Shown here piece after piece: positions 44,161 through 52,908 of a stretch of 64,000 nt of DNA (within the stretch, counting starts at the first letter, position 1; every line of letters begins with the position of its first letter). Both the position numbers and the translations under genes were made by a program. The stretch is from a virus. The stretch lies in the IMG/VR virus record IMGVR_UViG_3300005577_000028, positions 27,403 to 91,402 of that record; one strand, given 5' to 3'. The notes beneath the pieces are model-generated. The model had not been told where the DNA came from. It made no database searches and worked only from the letters and a program-made list of their open reading frames with translations.

Positions 44161-47100
44161 TTAGGCCCCCTTGATGATGAGAGATTGAGCCGTCCAACCG
44201 ACAGAGGCCGAAGCCGTGCAGCTGAAGTTCAGGGTCTCGATTGTCGATGCCTTGTTGGCGAACAGCGCCAGCGTGGAGAAGGCGCTGCTGATGATGCCAA
44301 CCTGGACCCAGCCCGCAGGCAGACCGCTGAACGTGACGCCTGTACCCTCGACCGTGACCTGCACCAGCTCCAAGTCCGTCGCCTTCGTGTTCGGCGTCGA
44401 GCCAACGAGAGCGATGGCCGTGCCGTGAGAACTCGAGGTCGCACTCGACTGCGGCACGTCGACCAACGTGGTGACATCCACACCCGTGATCTCGACGAAG
44501 ATCAACGCACCCGAAGCGATAGCCGCAGGGTTGTAGGTCGTCGTGTAGGTCGTCTGGTCAGCCGTGAGCCTGACCGCGAAGAACTGCGAGTTCGGGTTGT
44601 TCGAGTCCGGCACCGGCGCCCGCGCGTACATGGTGTACGTACCGGTCGAGCCCGATCCAAAGCCCGCGTAGACGTTGCCTTGGGTGTCGGTGATGCGACC
44701 GTTGTCCGGTGCGTTGTCCCACGACTGCGCGACACAGACGATGGCGTTGCCGGAACTCACGGGGTTCGGCATCGAGATCGTGTTGTTCGTGTTCGAGGTC
44801 GGAACCGCGGTCGCGACTTGACCCGAGACCAGCGTCGGATTGGCCACACCCGCAATCACGGTAGCGGTCTGACCCGAGCGCACGATGCCGTTGCCGGTCG
44901 TCGTGTTCACGGCCTGAACTTCGCACAGCAGCGTGTTCTGGTAGTCGCCGTTCGTGCACGTGTAGGTCGTGCTCGATGTCGGGGACCCGAGTGCAGTCGC
45001 GACGCCAGAGACAACACGATACCACTGGTACAGGAAGCCACCAGTGATGGACCCACTCCACGTGCCCGGGTTGCAGGTCAGGACGTTGCCGACCTGAGCC
45101 GTGCCCGAGATCGTGGGCAGACTCGTGTTGACGGGACCGCCAACGCCCATGGCGATCGTGCCGATGACTCGCGTGAACTGGCTGGAGCCACTTCCGTTTG
45201 TCGCTGTCACGACCTCCTTCAGCACGTAGCGCACGTCCGCAGCCACAGGGGTGTAGCTGCTGGTGCCGCTCGAGTTGAAGAACGAGGCCTTGATGACATC
45301 GTTGACCGTCCAGTCGGTGCGGTACGAAGTCGGGCTGTTGCCCCAGGTACCGAGACCACCCGATGTCGAGACTCCGACCTGCGGGCCGCCCGAGAACGCA
45401 GGTGCCGTGATGTTGAACGGCGTGGAGACCGCGCGCTCGAGAGCGCCACAGTCAGGAGCACCTCCGTACAGGCGGGTGTTCATGGCCGTGAAGTCGTCCA
45501 CCACGTTCAGCAGCGAACCCAGCGGGTACGTGCCCGCGTTCAGTGCCGGGCTGGAGGCTTGCAGACTGAAGTCCGCGGTGCTGACGTTCGTGAACAGCGG
45601 ATCGCCGTAGATGCCCATCGTCTCGGTCGAGTCGTTGGGGATCGTGCGACCAGCCGCCCAGTAGACGTTGCGCTTCAGGTCGTAGCCATCGGAGCCCGTG
45701 CTGTCACTGGATGCAACGAACCAGTGCATCGCGTTGGTTGTCGTCTGTGGACCGCAGGCGAAGATGTTGTTGTAGGCTCGGATGACGTGACCGGGCGCGC
45801 TCTGGTTGCCTTCGTTGCGGAGGAAACCGTTGCCCGTGCCTGCCTGGTCGACCTGCACGCAGTTGTAGCAGGTGTTGAAGGCGTAGAGACCGCTCGATGT
45901 CGTCGTGTTGGTGTTGAGACGCAGCGGTGCCAGCCCCGTGTTGAGGATGATGTTGTTCCAGACCAGGAAGTCGAGCTGACCACCGTTGCCGGTGTTGATG
46001 TCGGCGAAGAGGATGCCATACTTCGCGCTCGTGTCCAGCCAGTTGTGATGGATCTTGATGTTGGTGAAGCCGGTCCACACACCGTAGGGCGTCTGGAAGA
46101 TGTTGGTGCCGCCGTCCGAGTCGTTGAACTGGATGTGCGAGCCACCGACGCAGTTGGTGATCCAGTTGAAGCAGATCTCCCAACCGTAGCTGGTCGTGCC
46201 CGCGTAGATGCCGTGGTTCTGCAGCGCCGACGTTCCCTCGATGTCGTGCATCTTGTTGAACGCGATGTAGATGAAGTTGCCTTCACCCGTGATGCATGCC
46301 GCGTTCAGAACTGCGGAGCTACCCGCGACCCAGGGACCGAGGTTGCAACCCGTGATGCGCCAGCGCTCCGAGTTGTACTGCATGTTGATCGGACCAGCAT
46401 CGCGCCGCGATCCACCTTGAACCTCCATGTTGAGGTTCGACACTGCCACCCAGTCACCGCACGTGCCGGTGAAGGCAGAGCCCGGACCTTGGAGACCACC
46501 CGCCAGATCGTTGCCGGTCGTGATGTAGTGGATGTACTGACCGGGGTAGCCCTTGAAGGTCATCCAGCCGGTACCAGCTTGGCCGGTCGGGGCCTTGCCC
46601 TGCTGCTGCGGATCACGGAAGCGGAACCACGTCGAGTTGTACCCGATGTCGGTCCACGGCTGGCCGTCCGAGTCCATGATGATGACGGTGTCACCAGCCA
46701 GGAGTTCGGTGTAGACCGAGCGCTGCGTCCGTGTCGGGTACTGGAGCATTCGGAACGGATGCGTGATGTCGCCGACGACCGCAGTCGTGTCATTGCCCGC
46801 GTGCGAGACGTAGAGGAAGCGGCCCGGGTTCGGCGTGAACGTGAAGTCCTGATTCGAGTCCTGGCCGCCGTAGGTGACCTTGATGTGGAGGGCTTCACCC
46901 TGAACCGGAGATCCGAGAGCGCCGACGCGCACGTCGATGCGTTGCAGGCCGCTGAACTTCGGAGCCAGCTGATCGTCCACCATCTGGATGTAGTGAACGA
47001 CTTCGACGCCACCGATGAAGACCTTGGTGTTGGTGCCGATGCCCGAGTTGGGGCCGAAGCGACGACCGTAGATCGTCAGGTACATGCCCTGGTTGTTCTC

Positions 47101-48837
47101 ACCACCGGTCGTCGGACCAGCCACGACGTCAGTACCGAGAATCTGCGGTTGCGAGCCGGAGATCATGGGCGTGACGGCGAGCGTAAGGTACGACGGGACG
47201 ACATTGACACCGTCGGTCACGTTGTAGGTCACGGTCGGAACCGGGCCCACGTAGTCCTGTGCGGGAGCGAACGACCACGTGCCGTCCGAGGCGATGCTGA
47301 TCTGGCCGTAGGTCGTGGACCCGACCGTGATGGTGGTCGTGCCCGTGAACGTGCCGGTCATGCCGGCGACCGTGTAGCCTGCGATCGAGGGCGTGGTCTC
47401 GTAGTCGAAGGCCAGGCGGTAGATCAGGTTGCCGCTGACTGTCGTGTTCGTTGGCGTACCGCTGTTGACGAAGGATACGATCGGCGCTTGGTTCGTGCCG
47501 GTGACCGTGATGGTCAGGTGGTTGGTGCGGATGCCACCCTTGCCGTCGGCCATCACGTAGGTGATGATCTCGTGCCCGATGTCGCCCGTGTTGAGCGCAC
47601 GCGCACCCTGGCCCAGCGTGAACGTCCAGTTGCCGGATGTCGGATCGACGAAGAAGACGCCGAGGGTCAGCTGCACAGAACCCTGGGTCGGGTCGTAGGT
47701 GGTGAAGGCACCACCGTCGTTCGTGTAGCCGATGGTCTGCAGCGTCAGCGGATCGGCATCCGGGTCCGAGATCGTCGAGTACAGGTTGCCCGTGAGCTGA
47801 CCTGCCGAGTCGAGCGTGCCGACCGTGTAGTCTGTGCCCGTGGGCGGACGATTGAAGCCCTGCTGCGAGAGCCAGGTCGTGAGCTCGCCCAGGTTCCACT
47901 GGTAGACCGTGCCGTTGATGACGACCGGCATCTGCGCGCTGGTCGACGGCAGGCTGGGAATGTGCGGCAGGTTGGTCAGGTCCTGGCCGCCACCGCCACC
48001 TTCGTTGATGACGGTCGTGGTCGGGACGTAGATGCCCAGGCGGTCGCCGTTGTTCGACGCACGAGTCAGCGGGGCGTTCAGCGTCAGGACCATGTTGCCA
48101 TGGCCGTCCGGCGTTGCCGCCGTCACGTAGCGGACAGCCGCAGCGTTGATGCCGTCCTGGAACTGGAGCAGCAGCGACCCGACCGTAGTGAAGTTCAGCG
48201 ACCCGTAGTCGCTGAGAGTGATGGTGACGGCGGTGACACTGTTGCCGACGGTGACGACATCGTTGCTCTTGTCGTAGGCGTCGAAGGTCCAGAGACCCAG
48301 GCGGTCGGTGTAGGCAAGGAACGGCTTGGCACTGCCGTACGCCTGGACGATGAAGACGTTCGGGTTCGAGTTGACGCTGTAGGGCAGGGCTTCCGGGCCG
48401 GCAGCGACGCTCACCTTGTTGATGTTGGACTGGCTGACGTTCGCCCACATCTGGTAGTTCGATCCCACCATGGGTACGAACGCGTCGATGACGATGGCAC
48501 CACCCGCGTTGGTGTTGACGTCGAGCGGAGTCTTCGTCACCAGCGTGTCGAGCACCAGGACGGCGAACAGCGTCGACCCGTAGTAGTAGCCGACCTCACC
48601 GAAGGTGTACGGGCCATCGCTCTGACCCAGCAGCGTCGGATACAGGACCGTGTTCGAGGTCTGGATCACCGGGGCACCCGGGACCCCAGTGGCGACGACC
48701 GAGCCTTGCAGTGCGGTTTGACCCGCGGTTGGGATGTAGCCATATGCGGAGCCGAGCTTGTAGCTCGTCAGCACGATGGGCGACTCCGACGCTGCCATGA
48801 GGGCGACGCCGGCGTCCGTGATCTGGATGTGGCTCAT
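44161..48837 (-). CDS. Giant tail spike with beta-helix (1558 aa)
   Basis: The largest protein in the window. Residues 1-160 are the attachment domain shared with the 1019-aa fibre (YKLGSAYGYIPTAGQTALQG, YTFGEVGYYYG). About 340-555 are two cadherin/VCBS-like repeats (DPDADPLTLQTIGYTNDGG, DGTWSFAPAQDYVGPVPTVT). An IPT-like domain precedes GRFLYVSHAGNDTT at about 685, which begins a beta-helix with HPFRMLQYPT, AGDTVIIMDSDGQPWTDIG and repeated NNIILNTGLAPL-type turns. C-terminal to about residue 1135 are further Ig- and lectin-like segments. Ribosome site AAGGA; it follows a DUF5856-type gene. Confidence 0.65.
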   Translation of the reverse strand: MSHIQITDAGVALMAASESPIVLTSYKLGSAYGYIPTAGQTALQGSVVATGVPGAPVIQTSNTVLYPTLLGQSDGPYTFGEVGYYYGSTLFAVLVLDTLVTKTPLDVNTNAGGAIVIDAFVPMVGSNYQMWANVSQSNINKVSVAAGPEALPYSVNSNPNVFIVQAYGSAKPFLAYTDRLGLWTFDAYDKSNDVVTVGNSVTAVTITLSDYGSLNFTTVGSLLLQFQDGINAAAVRYVTAATPDGHGNMVLTLNAPLTRASNNGDRLGIYVPTTTVINEGGGGGQDLTNLPHIPSLPSTSAQMPVVINGTVYQWNLGELTTWLSQQGFNRPPTGTDYTVGTLDSAGQLTGNLYSTISDPDADPLTLQTIGYTNDGGAFTTYDPTQGSVQLTLGVFFVDPTSGNWTFTLGQGARALNTGDIGHEIITYVMADGKGGIRTNHLTITVTGTNQAPIVSFVNSGTPTNTTVSGNLIYRLAFDYETTPSIAGYTVAGMTGTFTGTTTITVGSTTYGQISIASDGTWSFAPAQDYVGPVPTVTYNVTDGVNVVPSYLTLAVTPMISGSQPQILGTDVVAGPTTGGENNQGMYLTIYGRRFGPNSGIGTNTKVFIGGVEVVHYIQMVDDQLAPKFSGLQRIDVRVGALGSPVQGEALHIKVTYGGQDSNQDFTFTPNPGRFLYVSHAGNDTTAVVGDITHPFRMLQYPTRTQRSVYTELLAGDTVIIMDSDGQPWTDIGYNSTWFRFRDPQQQGKAPTGQAGTGWMTFKGYPGQYIHYITTGNDLAGGLQGPGSAFTGTCGDWVAVSNLNMEVQGGSRRDAGPINMQYNSERWRITGCNLGPWVAGSSAVLNAACITGEGNFIYIAFNKMHDIEGTSALQNHGIYAGTTSYGWEICFNWITNCVGGSHIQFNDSDGGTNIFQTPYGVWTGFTNIKIHHNWLDTSAKYGILFADINTGNGGQLDFLVWNNIILNTGLAPLRLNTNTTTSSGLYAFNTCYNCVQVDQAGTGNGFLRNEGNQSAPGHVIRAYNNIFACGPQTTTNAMHWFVASSDSTGSDGYDLKRNVYWAAGRTIPNDSTETMGIYGDPLFTNVSTADFSLQASSPALNAGTYPLGSLLNVVDDFTAMNTRLYGGAPDCGALERAVSTPFNITAPAFSGGPQVGVSTSGGLGTWGNSPTSYRTDWTVNDVIKASFFNSSGTSSYTPVAADVRYVLKEVVTATNGSGSSQFTRVIGTIAMGVGGPVNTSLPTISGTAQVGNVLTCNPGTWSGSITGGFLYQWYRVVSGVATALGSPTSSTTYTCTNGDYQNTLLCEVQAVNTTTGNGIVRSGQTATVIAGVANPTLVSGQVATAVPTSNTNNTISMPNPVSSGNAIVCVAQSWDNAPDNGRITDTQGNVYAGFGSGSTGTYTMYARAPVPDSNNPNSQFFAVRLTADQTTYTTTYNPAAIASGALIFVEITGVDVTTLVDVPQSSATSSSHGTAIALVGSTPNTKATDLELVQVTVEGTGVTFSGLPAGWVQVGIISSAFSTLALFANKASTIETLNFSCTASASVGWTAQSLIIKGA

Positions 48838-48845
48838 GGAGGTCC

Positions 48846-49211
48846 TTAAGCGAGGAACTTGAGTTTGTAGATCGCCGACGCGAACGTCTGCTCGATCTCA
48901 TCGATCTGATTCTGGAGCATCGTCTCGTCCTTCGGGACGGCCTTGTAGCGCATCTCGCGGACCATGCGCCAGTACTTCTCGAGCACGAGTGCCGGTGCGG
49001 TCGCGTCCGGCTCGTCGTGCATGTAACCGATGTCGAGCAGCTTCTGGAACCGACCCTGGTACGTCTCGGTCAGCTTGTCGGCCTGCTCGGTCATGGTTTC
49101 GTAGAAGCCTTCGAGCGCCTTGTGCTGCGCGTAGCTCTTGGTCCGAAGGTGGGCGCGGTGCGCGTAGTCGCGGCTGAAGAACAGAAGGGCAATGAGGTCG
49201 ACGATGTTCAT
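48846..49211 (-). CDS. DUF5856-type helical protein
   Basis: A 121-aa all-helical protein with YAHRAHLRTKSYAQHKALEG and ETYQGRFQKLLD segments characteristic of DUF5856-like proteins of T4-allied phages, which resemble ferritin-like bundles. It is the first gene of the minus-strand block, divergent from the plus-strand operon at 49308. Function unknown. Confidence 0.5.
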   Translation of the reverse strand: MNIVDLIALLFFSRDYAHRAHLRTKSYAQHKALEGFYETMTEQADKLTETYQGRFQKLLDIGYMHDEPDATAPALVLEKYWRMVREMRYKAVPKDETMLQNQIDEIEQTFASAIYKLKFLA

Positions 49212-49307
49212 CTTGGCACCCGAAAATGGATAGTTTCATGGGGAGGTTGGCATAAAATTAGAGGACGCTGACCAGACTGAAACGGTAAATACGACCTGAG
49301 GTACCCC
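49212..49307. promoter_or_regulatory. Divergent promoter region
   Basis: This 96-base gap separates the minus-strand adsorption/lysis block from the plus-strand operon, so both transcripts should start nearby. It is AT-richer than its surroundings, with GCATAAAATTAG (read as CTAATTTTATGC on the minus strand, about 35-45 bases before the 49211 start). GGTAAATA lies at 49284-49291, 16 bases before ATG 49308 on the plus strand. Confidence 0.45.
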
Positions 49308-50165
49308 ATGAAAATCTCGCCATCAAGGACGGGTAGTGCCGAGTTCCTCAAAGTCTTCAAGACTGCGATCGACGAGGCTACCGTCATCCACAAAGCCGAC
49401 CCGAGTCGGCTCTTCAAGTTGCGCTGTTCGCAGCTTCCCTACTGCCCCCGATCCGTCATCATGAACTACGTGACGCTCGGCATGTACCAGTCGATGGACA
49501 TGATGATGGCCTACTACGTGGGCGTCGGGCATGCTGTTCACAACGTCATGCAGACCTACCTGGCGACGACCGGGGTTCTGCTGGCCGACTACTACTGCCG
49601 CGAGTGTCGCAAGAAGTATCCCTTCTCGCACCGACACGAATGCTGCGGCTTCCCGACCCAGTACGAGGAAGTCACCATCGACTACAAGGGGATCGGCGGC
49701 CACATCGACGCCATCTTCAAGGACTCGAAGGGCAAGTACTGGATCGTTGACTTCAAGACCTGCAGTGTCGCTGGCGCGAAAAAGAAGAAGGTCAATCCGG
49801 GCGCGAACTACAAGCGACAGGTCAGGGCCTACGCCTACCTGCTGTGGAAGCAGTACGGCATCAAGGTCGAGGGCGTGATGCTCGTCTTCCTGCCCAGGGA
49901 CAACCCGCGGGTCCCCACCATTTGGGAACTGCGGATGAACGAGCACCACTACGAGGAAGCGCGGAAGGAGCTGAGTGCGGACCGCAAGCTCCACAAGCGT
50001 ACCATGGTGGCGTCCACGTGGGAAGAGGTGCGCGATCTCTTCATGACCAACTGCGGCGGCGAGTACTGCGATCATTGCAAGAAGCCGGCCAAGATGTTGC
50101 TGGCAGACCTGAAGCCCAAGCTGTCGAAGCTGCCGATCAAGAAGGCGGAGGCGACTCATGTCTGA
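49308..50165 (+). CDS. RecB/Cas4-type PD-(D/E)XK nuclease with Cys cluster
   Basis: A 285-aa nuclease with Cas4-like layout: His75 region GVGHAVH, GHIDAIF (Asp134) and WIVDFKT (Asp148 and Lys150), and QVRAYAYLLW at 171-180, giving the D...DxK...QxxxY order of this superfamily. Several cysteines could bind an Fe-S cluster or zinc: Cys40, Cys46, Cys97, Cys100, Cys112, Cys113 and Cys249, Cys254, Cys257. Such phage nucleases act in recombination and end processing. First gene of the operon; the end overlaps the next start. Confidence 0.75.
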   Translation: MKISPSRTGSAEFLKVFKTAIDEATVIHKADPSRLFKLRCSQLPYCPRSVIMNYVTLGMYQSMDMMMAYYVGVGHAVHNVMQTYLATTGVLLADYYCRECRKKYPFSHRHECCGFPTQYEEVTIDYKGIGGHIDAIFKDSKGKYWIVDFKTCSVAGAKKKKVNPGANYKRQVRAYAYLLWKQYGIKVEGVMLVFLPRDNPRVPTIWELRMNEHHYEEARKELSADRKLHKRTMVASTWEEVRDLFMTNCGGEYCDHCKKPAKMLLADLKPKLSKLPIKKAEATHV

Positions 50166-50385
50166 CGGCAGGCCCCCGTACATGCGGCGCTCCCTTGACC
50201 GCGCGGAGGAGCGCTGCGTCAGGTTGGAGAAGGAGTTGCACGACGAACTCAACAAGTTTGGAACGACAACGTTCGGTCGATGTATGACTCTCGCACAGGC
50301 ATACGTCGAACGAGCACGAGAGCGGCGAGGCCGCAGACAAGCGACGCCGGAAGACGATCGCATTCTCAAGAAGGTGAACGAATGA
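50158..50385 (+). CDS. Small basic protein of unknown function
   Basis: A 75-aa protein rich in Arg, Glu and Lys with a helical pattern (RAEERCVRLEKELHDELNKF, then ERARERRGRRQA). It overlaps both neighbours by a few bases. Possibly nucleic-acid binding. No family is recognised. Confidence 0.5.
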   Translation: MSDGRPPYMRRSLDRAEERCVRLEKELHDELNKFGTTTFGRCMTLAQAYVERARERRGRRQATPEDDRILKKVNE

Positions 50386-51059
50386 GTGACTATCTCCCTG
50401 GCGTAGGCACGAGCGCTGCGAAGATCATCTCCTACCTGCATCTGATTCCCGAGGATGCAGAGGTCGGTTCGGCCACGATCTCCGAGGCTACCGGTGTGAG
50501 CAGCGCCGACATCATCAACAGCGGTGATCGCTGTGTCATGGCTGGCTACATGCTCAGGACGAAGGTCGGCTACAAGTACTTCTACAAGCGCGGCCACAAG
50601 AGCCCGCCTCAGGAGTACATCGAGAGGCATCGTCCCGCGAAGATGCCCGAGCTCGACTACGTGCCCAAGGCGACGAACGGTCACGAGGGTGCGGCACAGA
50701 TCGTCGTCGGCCAGGTCATGGGTTCGGGCTTCAATCCGGGCCCACCGCAAGGCAAGCCCGAGGAGTCGTCGCTGACCAAGAAGTTCGCCGACCCGCGAAT
50801 CCTCGACGACGAAGAGCGCTCGCCCGTCATGGAGATGCGCGACAAGATCATGACCGAGGGTGTGCCTCCTGCCAGGGAGAAGACGAAGATGATGAAGGTT
50901 CCGGTCGCGGCTACCGACATGAAGGTCGGAATCTTCAGCGACGGCTCGCTGACGATCGAACGCCGTGGCCGCACCGAGAACTACAGCCCTGAAGAAGTCG
51001 TGACGCTCGTGCGGTTCCTGGATCGCATGATGCTCAAGAACGGGAGTATCGCGCAATGA
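50382..51059 (+). CDS. Protein with N-terminal helix-turn-helix-like segment
   Basis: A 225-aa protein starting at ATG 50382 (a four-base overlap with the previous stop). Residues about 13-55 (ISYLHLIPEDAEVGSATISE, then GVSSADIINSGDRC) look like a winged helix. Residues 75-160 are Pro-rich and probably disordered, and a beta-alpha C-terminus follows (KVGIFSDGSLTIERRG, PEEVVTLVRFLDRMM). A DNA-binding regulator is possible. Confidence 0.5.
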   Translation: MSDYLPGVGTSAAKIISYLHLIPEDAEVGSATISEATGVSSADIINSGDRCVMAGYMLRTKVGYKYFYKRGHKSPPQEYIERHRPAKMPELDYVPKATNGHEGAAQIVVGQVMGSGFNPGPPQGKPEESSLTKKFADPRILDDEERSPVMEMRDKIMTEGVPPAREKTKMMKVPVAATDMKVGIFSDGSLTIERRGRTENYSPEEVVTLVRFLDRMMLKNGSIAQ

Positions 51060-51421
51060 CTGACATGAACCACAACGGCCGACTGCGCATGCCACTGATG
51101 ACGCAGACGGCGAGCCCATTCAATGAGCCGGAAGCGCCGCAGACGACGTGGCTGACTCGTGCCCAGGACTTCCTGGGTCTGGCAGCGACTCCGCTGAATC
51201 GGACCAAGCTCCGCAACCTCCAGTACATGGTCGAGAACGAGATGACGACCCTGGGTCGAGTCAGTCTCGATCACTGCCTGGCCATCGTCTTCATCGAGGC
51301 GCTGCTGCACAACATCGAGGTCGCAACCGCGAACACGGAGCGTCGGCCGCTCAACAAGGAAGCGCAGTACAAGGCGGCGCTGTTCGCCCAATTCAACAAC
51401 CGCGAAGGACGCATCACATGA
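51056..51421 (+). CDS. Small protein of unknown function
   Basis: A 121-aa protein, mainly helical after residue 30. No recognised motif. Coupled to its neighbours by ATGA overlaps. Confidence 0.45.
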   Translation: MTDMNHNGRLRMPLMTQTASPFNEPEAPQTTWLTRAQDFLGLAATPLNRTKLRNLQYMVENEMTTLGRVSLDHCLAIVFIEALLHNIEVATANTERRPLNKEAQYKAALFAQFNNREGRIT

Positions 51422-51636
51422 CCAAGCGCGTTCAGATCACTGCCAAGCACGCAATCGTTAGTGACGTGTGCCGCCGCAACAAGACGGCAGCCGGGGCTGT
51501 GGATGAGGCTCTGGAGCGTCTCCGAGCAGAGGCCATGCGTATCATCGCAAAACGTGGTGACGACCGTGGCGACGAGTTGCACTTCATCCTCCAGGTCGAG
51601 AGGGACAGTTCGATTTCCAACGTGGAGAAACCATGA
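51418..51636 (+). CDS. Small basic helical protein, unknown
   Basis: A 72-aa protein (MTKRVQITAKHAIVSDVCRR start) with a helix rich in Arg and Ala. The four-base overlaps show translational coupling. No family is recognised. Confidence 0.45.
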   Translation: MTKRVQITAKHAIVSDVCRRNKTAAGAVDEALERLRAEAMRIIAKRGDDRGDELHFILQVERDSSISNVEKP

Positions 51637-51848
51637 GAATCAAGAGCATCAAGGTGACGGTGAGCCGCACCGTGCAGGTGGATCGCTTCGAGCCCGTGCA
51701 GGTCACGATCGAAGAAGCGGCCGACCTGGAACCTGGCGACGACATCGAGACCTGCGAGTTCGAGCTCTACAAGCAGGTGACCAAGCGCGTCAAGAAGTGC
51801 ATCGACAACGAAGTGGCGAAGTACGCCAAGAGCAAGAAGGACGATTGA
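51633..51848 (+). CDS. Small protein of unknown function
   Basis: A 71-aa protein with N-terminal strands (IKSIKVTVSRTVQVDRF) and a C-terminal charged helix. No known motif. Confidence 0.45.
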   Translation: MRIKSIKVTVSRTVQVDRFEPVQVTIEEAADLEPGDDIETCEFELYKQVTKRVKKCIDNEVAKYAKSKKDD

Positions 51849-51849
51849 C

Positions 51850-52281
51850 ATGACCGACCTCACACTTTTCGAGCAGCTGAAGGCTGTGGCCAAGGCGCAC
51901 GCCCCGTTCGGCGGCCGACTCTACTACTTCCAAGCGTCGGGCTCCAGGCCGACCTACGAAGGCGAAGCCACGACGGGCATCGAGTTCCATCGCAGCGATG
52001 CGGTCAAGATGCGTGCCTTCAAGCCCGGTGACACCATCGGCGAGTACTCGATCATGCTGCGCTTCACGAGCAGCAACATGACGGTCGCTGAAGTCGAGCC
52101 GTTCATGGTCGAGGCCGAAGCCGTGGTCGTCGAGAAGATGCTCCAAGGTGCGGGCTCTGATCCGGACCTGCGGCTCTGGCATCGCGGCTGGGTCGTGGCT
52201 CCGATCAACGACTCAACGGTCGACTTCCACATCTCGACGGCGGTGGCCGCGATTCGTCTCCCGAGCAAGGAGGCAGCATGA
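51850..52281 (+). CDS. LWHxGW-motif protein, copy 1
   Basis: A 143-aa protein whose last 35 residues (LRLWHRGWVV then TVDFHISTAVAAIRLP) match the end of the gene at 59458 (IRLWHSGWRAKV, then WEFEAKTAAVRI). The two proteins otherwise differ. Function unknown; the shared tail may be a protein-binding domain of this phage. Confidence 0.5.
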   Translation: MTDLTLFEQLKAVAKAHAPFGGRLYYFQASGSRPTYEGEATTGIEFHRSDAVKMRAFKPGDTIGEYSIMLRFTSSNMTVAEVEPFMVEAEAVVVEKMLQGAGSDPDLRLWHRGWVVAPINDSTVDFHISTAVAAIRLPSKEAA

Positions 52282-52619
52282 TCCAGGTGATGACGAACAA
52301 GGGGCTCCAGACGCTGCCGCGGCAGAACTCGTACTGGAAGCACAGGAACGGCAACATCTACAAGGTCATCGATGTCACGAACCTGAGCGACCGCCAGGAT
52401 CAGTACCCGGTCACCATCAACTACGTGGGGCCGAACGGGAAGAAGTGGTCGAAGACCGCGTTCGACTGGTTCGACAAGATGACGCCGCTGACCGATGTCG
52501 TCGTCGACTGGCTCAACCGCCACGAGGGCCAGGTCCTGACGCTCGAGCTCATCGTCGAGTTCGAGGCCGTGTGGCGTGGCATGATGCAGGAGGCCGGCGA
52601 TGGCGACGAAAAAGTTTGA
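52278..52619 (+). CDS. Small beta-barrel-like protein, unknown
   Basis: A 113-aa protein with YWKHRNGNIYKVIDVTNLSD, then DQYPVTINYVGPNGKKWSK and FDWFDKM, a compact beta fold seen in several phage proteins. Acidic C-terminus. It overlaps the next gene by 20 bases. Confidence 0.5.
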   Translation: MIQVMTNKGLQTLPRQNSYWKHRNGNIYKVIDVTNLSDRQDQYPVTINYVGPNGKKWSKTAFDWFDKMTPLTDVVVDWLNRHEGQVLTLELIVEFEAVWRGMMQEAGDGDEKV

Positions 52620-52908
52620 AAGCGCCGCCGAGCGCGCGGTCAAGTCCTTCATGGACAACTGGTGCCGGAACGCGGCTGCGGCCAGGCCGTACTACGTCCC
52701 GGTCGTGGACGAGGACAGCGGCGAGGTCATCGGTCGCGCATGGCCATCGTCCGTCGGCGACCTCACAGCAGAGCCGATGTCCCATGTCGTGACCGTCACC
52801 TTCACCTTCGACTACGAGGCCTTCGATGGACGACGACAAGACGCTGCTGGAACTCCTCCAGCTCCCGCACAACAAGTGGACTCCGGAGACGCTGCAACGG
52901 ATTCGTGA
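52600..52908 (+). CDS. Small protein, long overlap with next gene
   Basis: A 102-aa protein with GGAGG seven bases upstream of ATG 52600. The last 83 bases overlap the next gene in another frame, much more than the 1-4 bases usual here. The overlapping tail is Pro/Ala/Gln-rich. Both reading frames keep a sensible sequence. Confidence 0.5.
   Translation: MATKKFESAAERAVKSFMDNWCRNAAAARPYYVPVVDEDSGEVIGRAWPSSVGDLTAEPMSHVVTVTFTFDYEAFDGRRQDAAGTPPAPAQQVDSGDAATDS

Noticed and set aside
44053-48849. 1598-aa plus-strand open frame opposite the giant spike
   Set aside because: It is a shadow of the minus-strand spike gene, which has a strong domain pattern and a ribosome site. The antisense frame has no recognisable fold and highly biased amino acid use.
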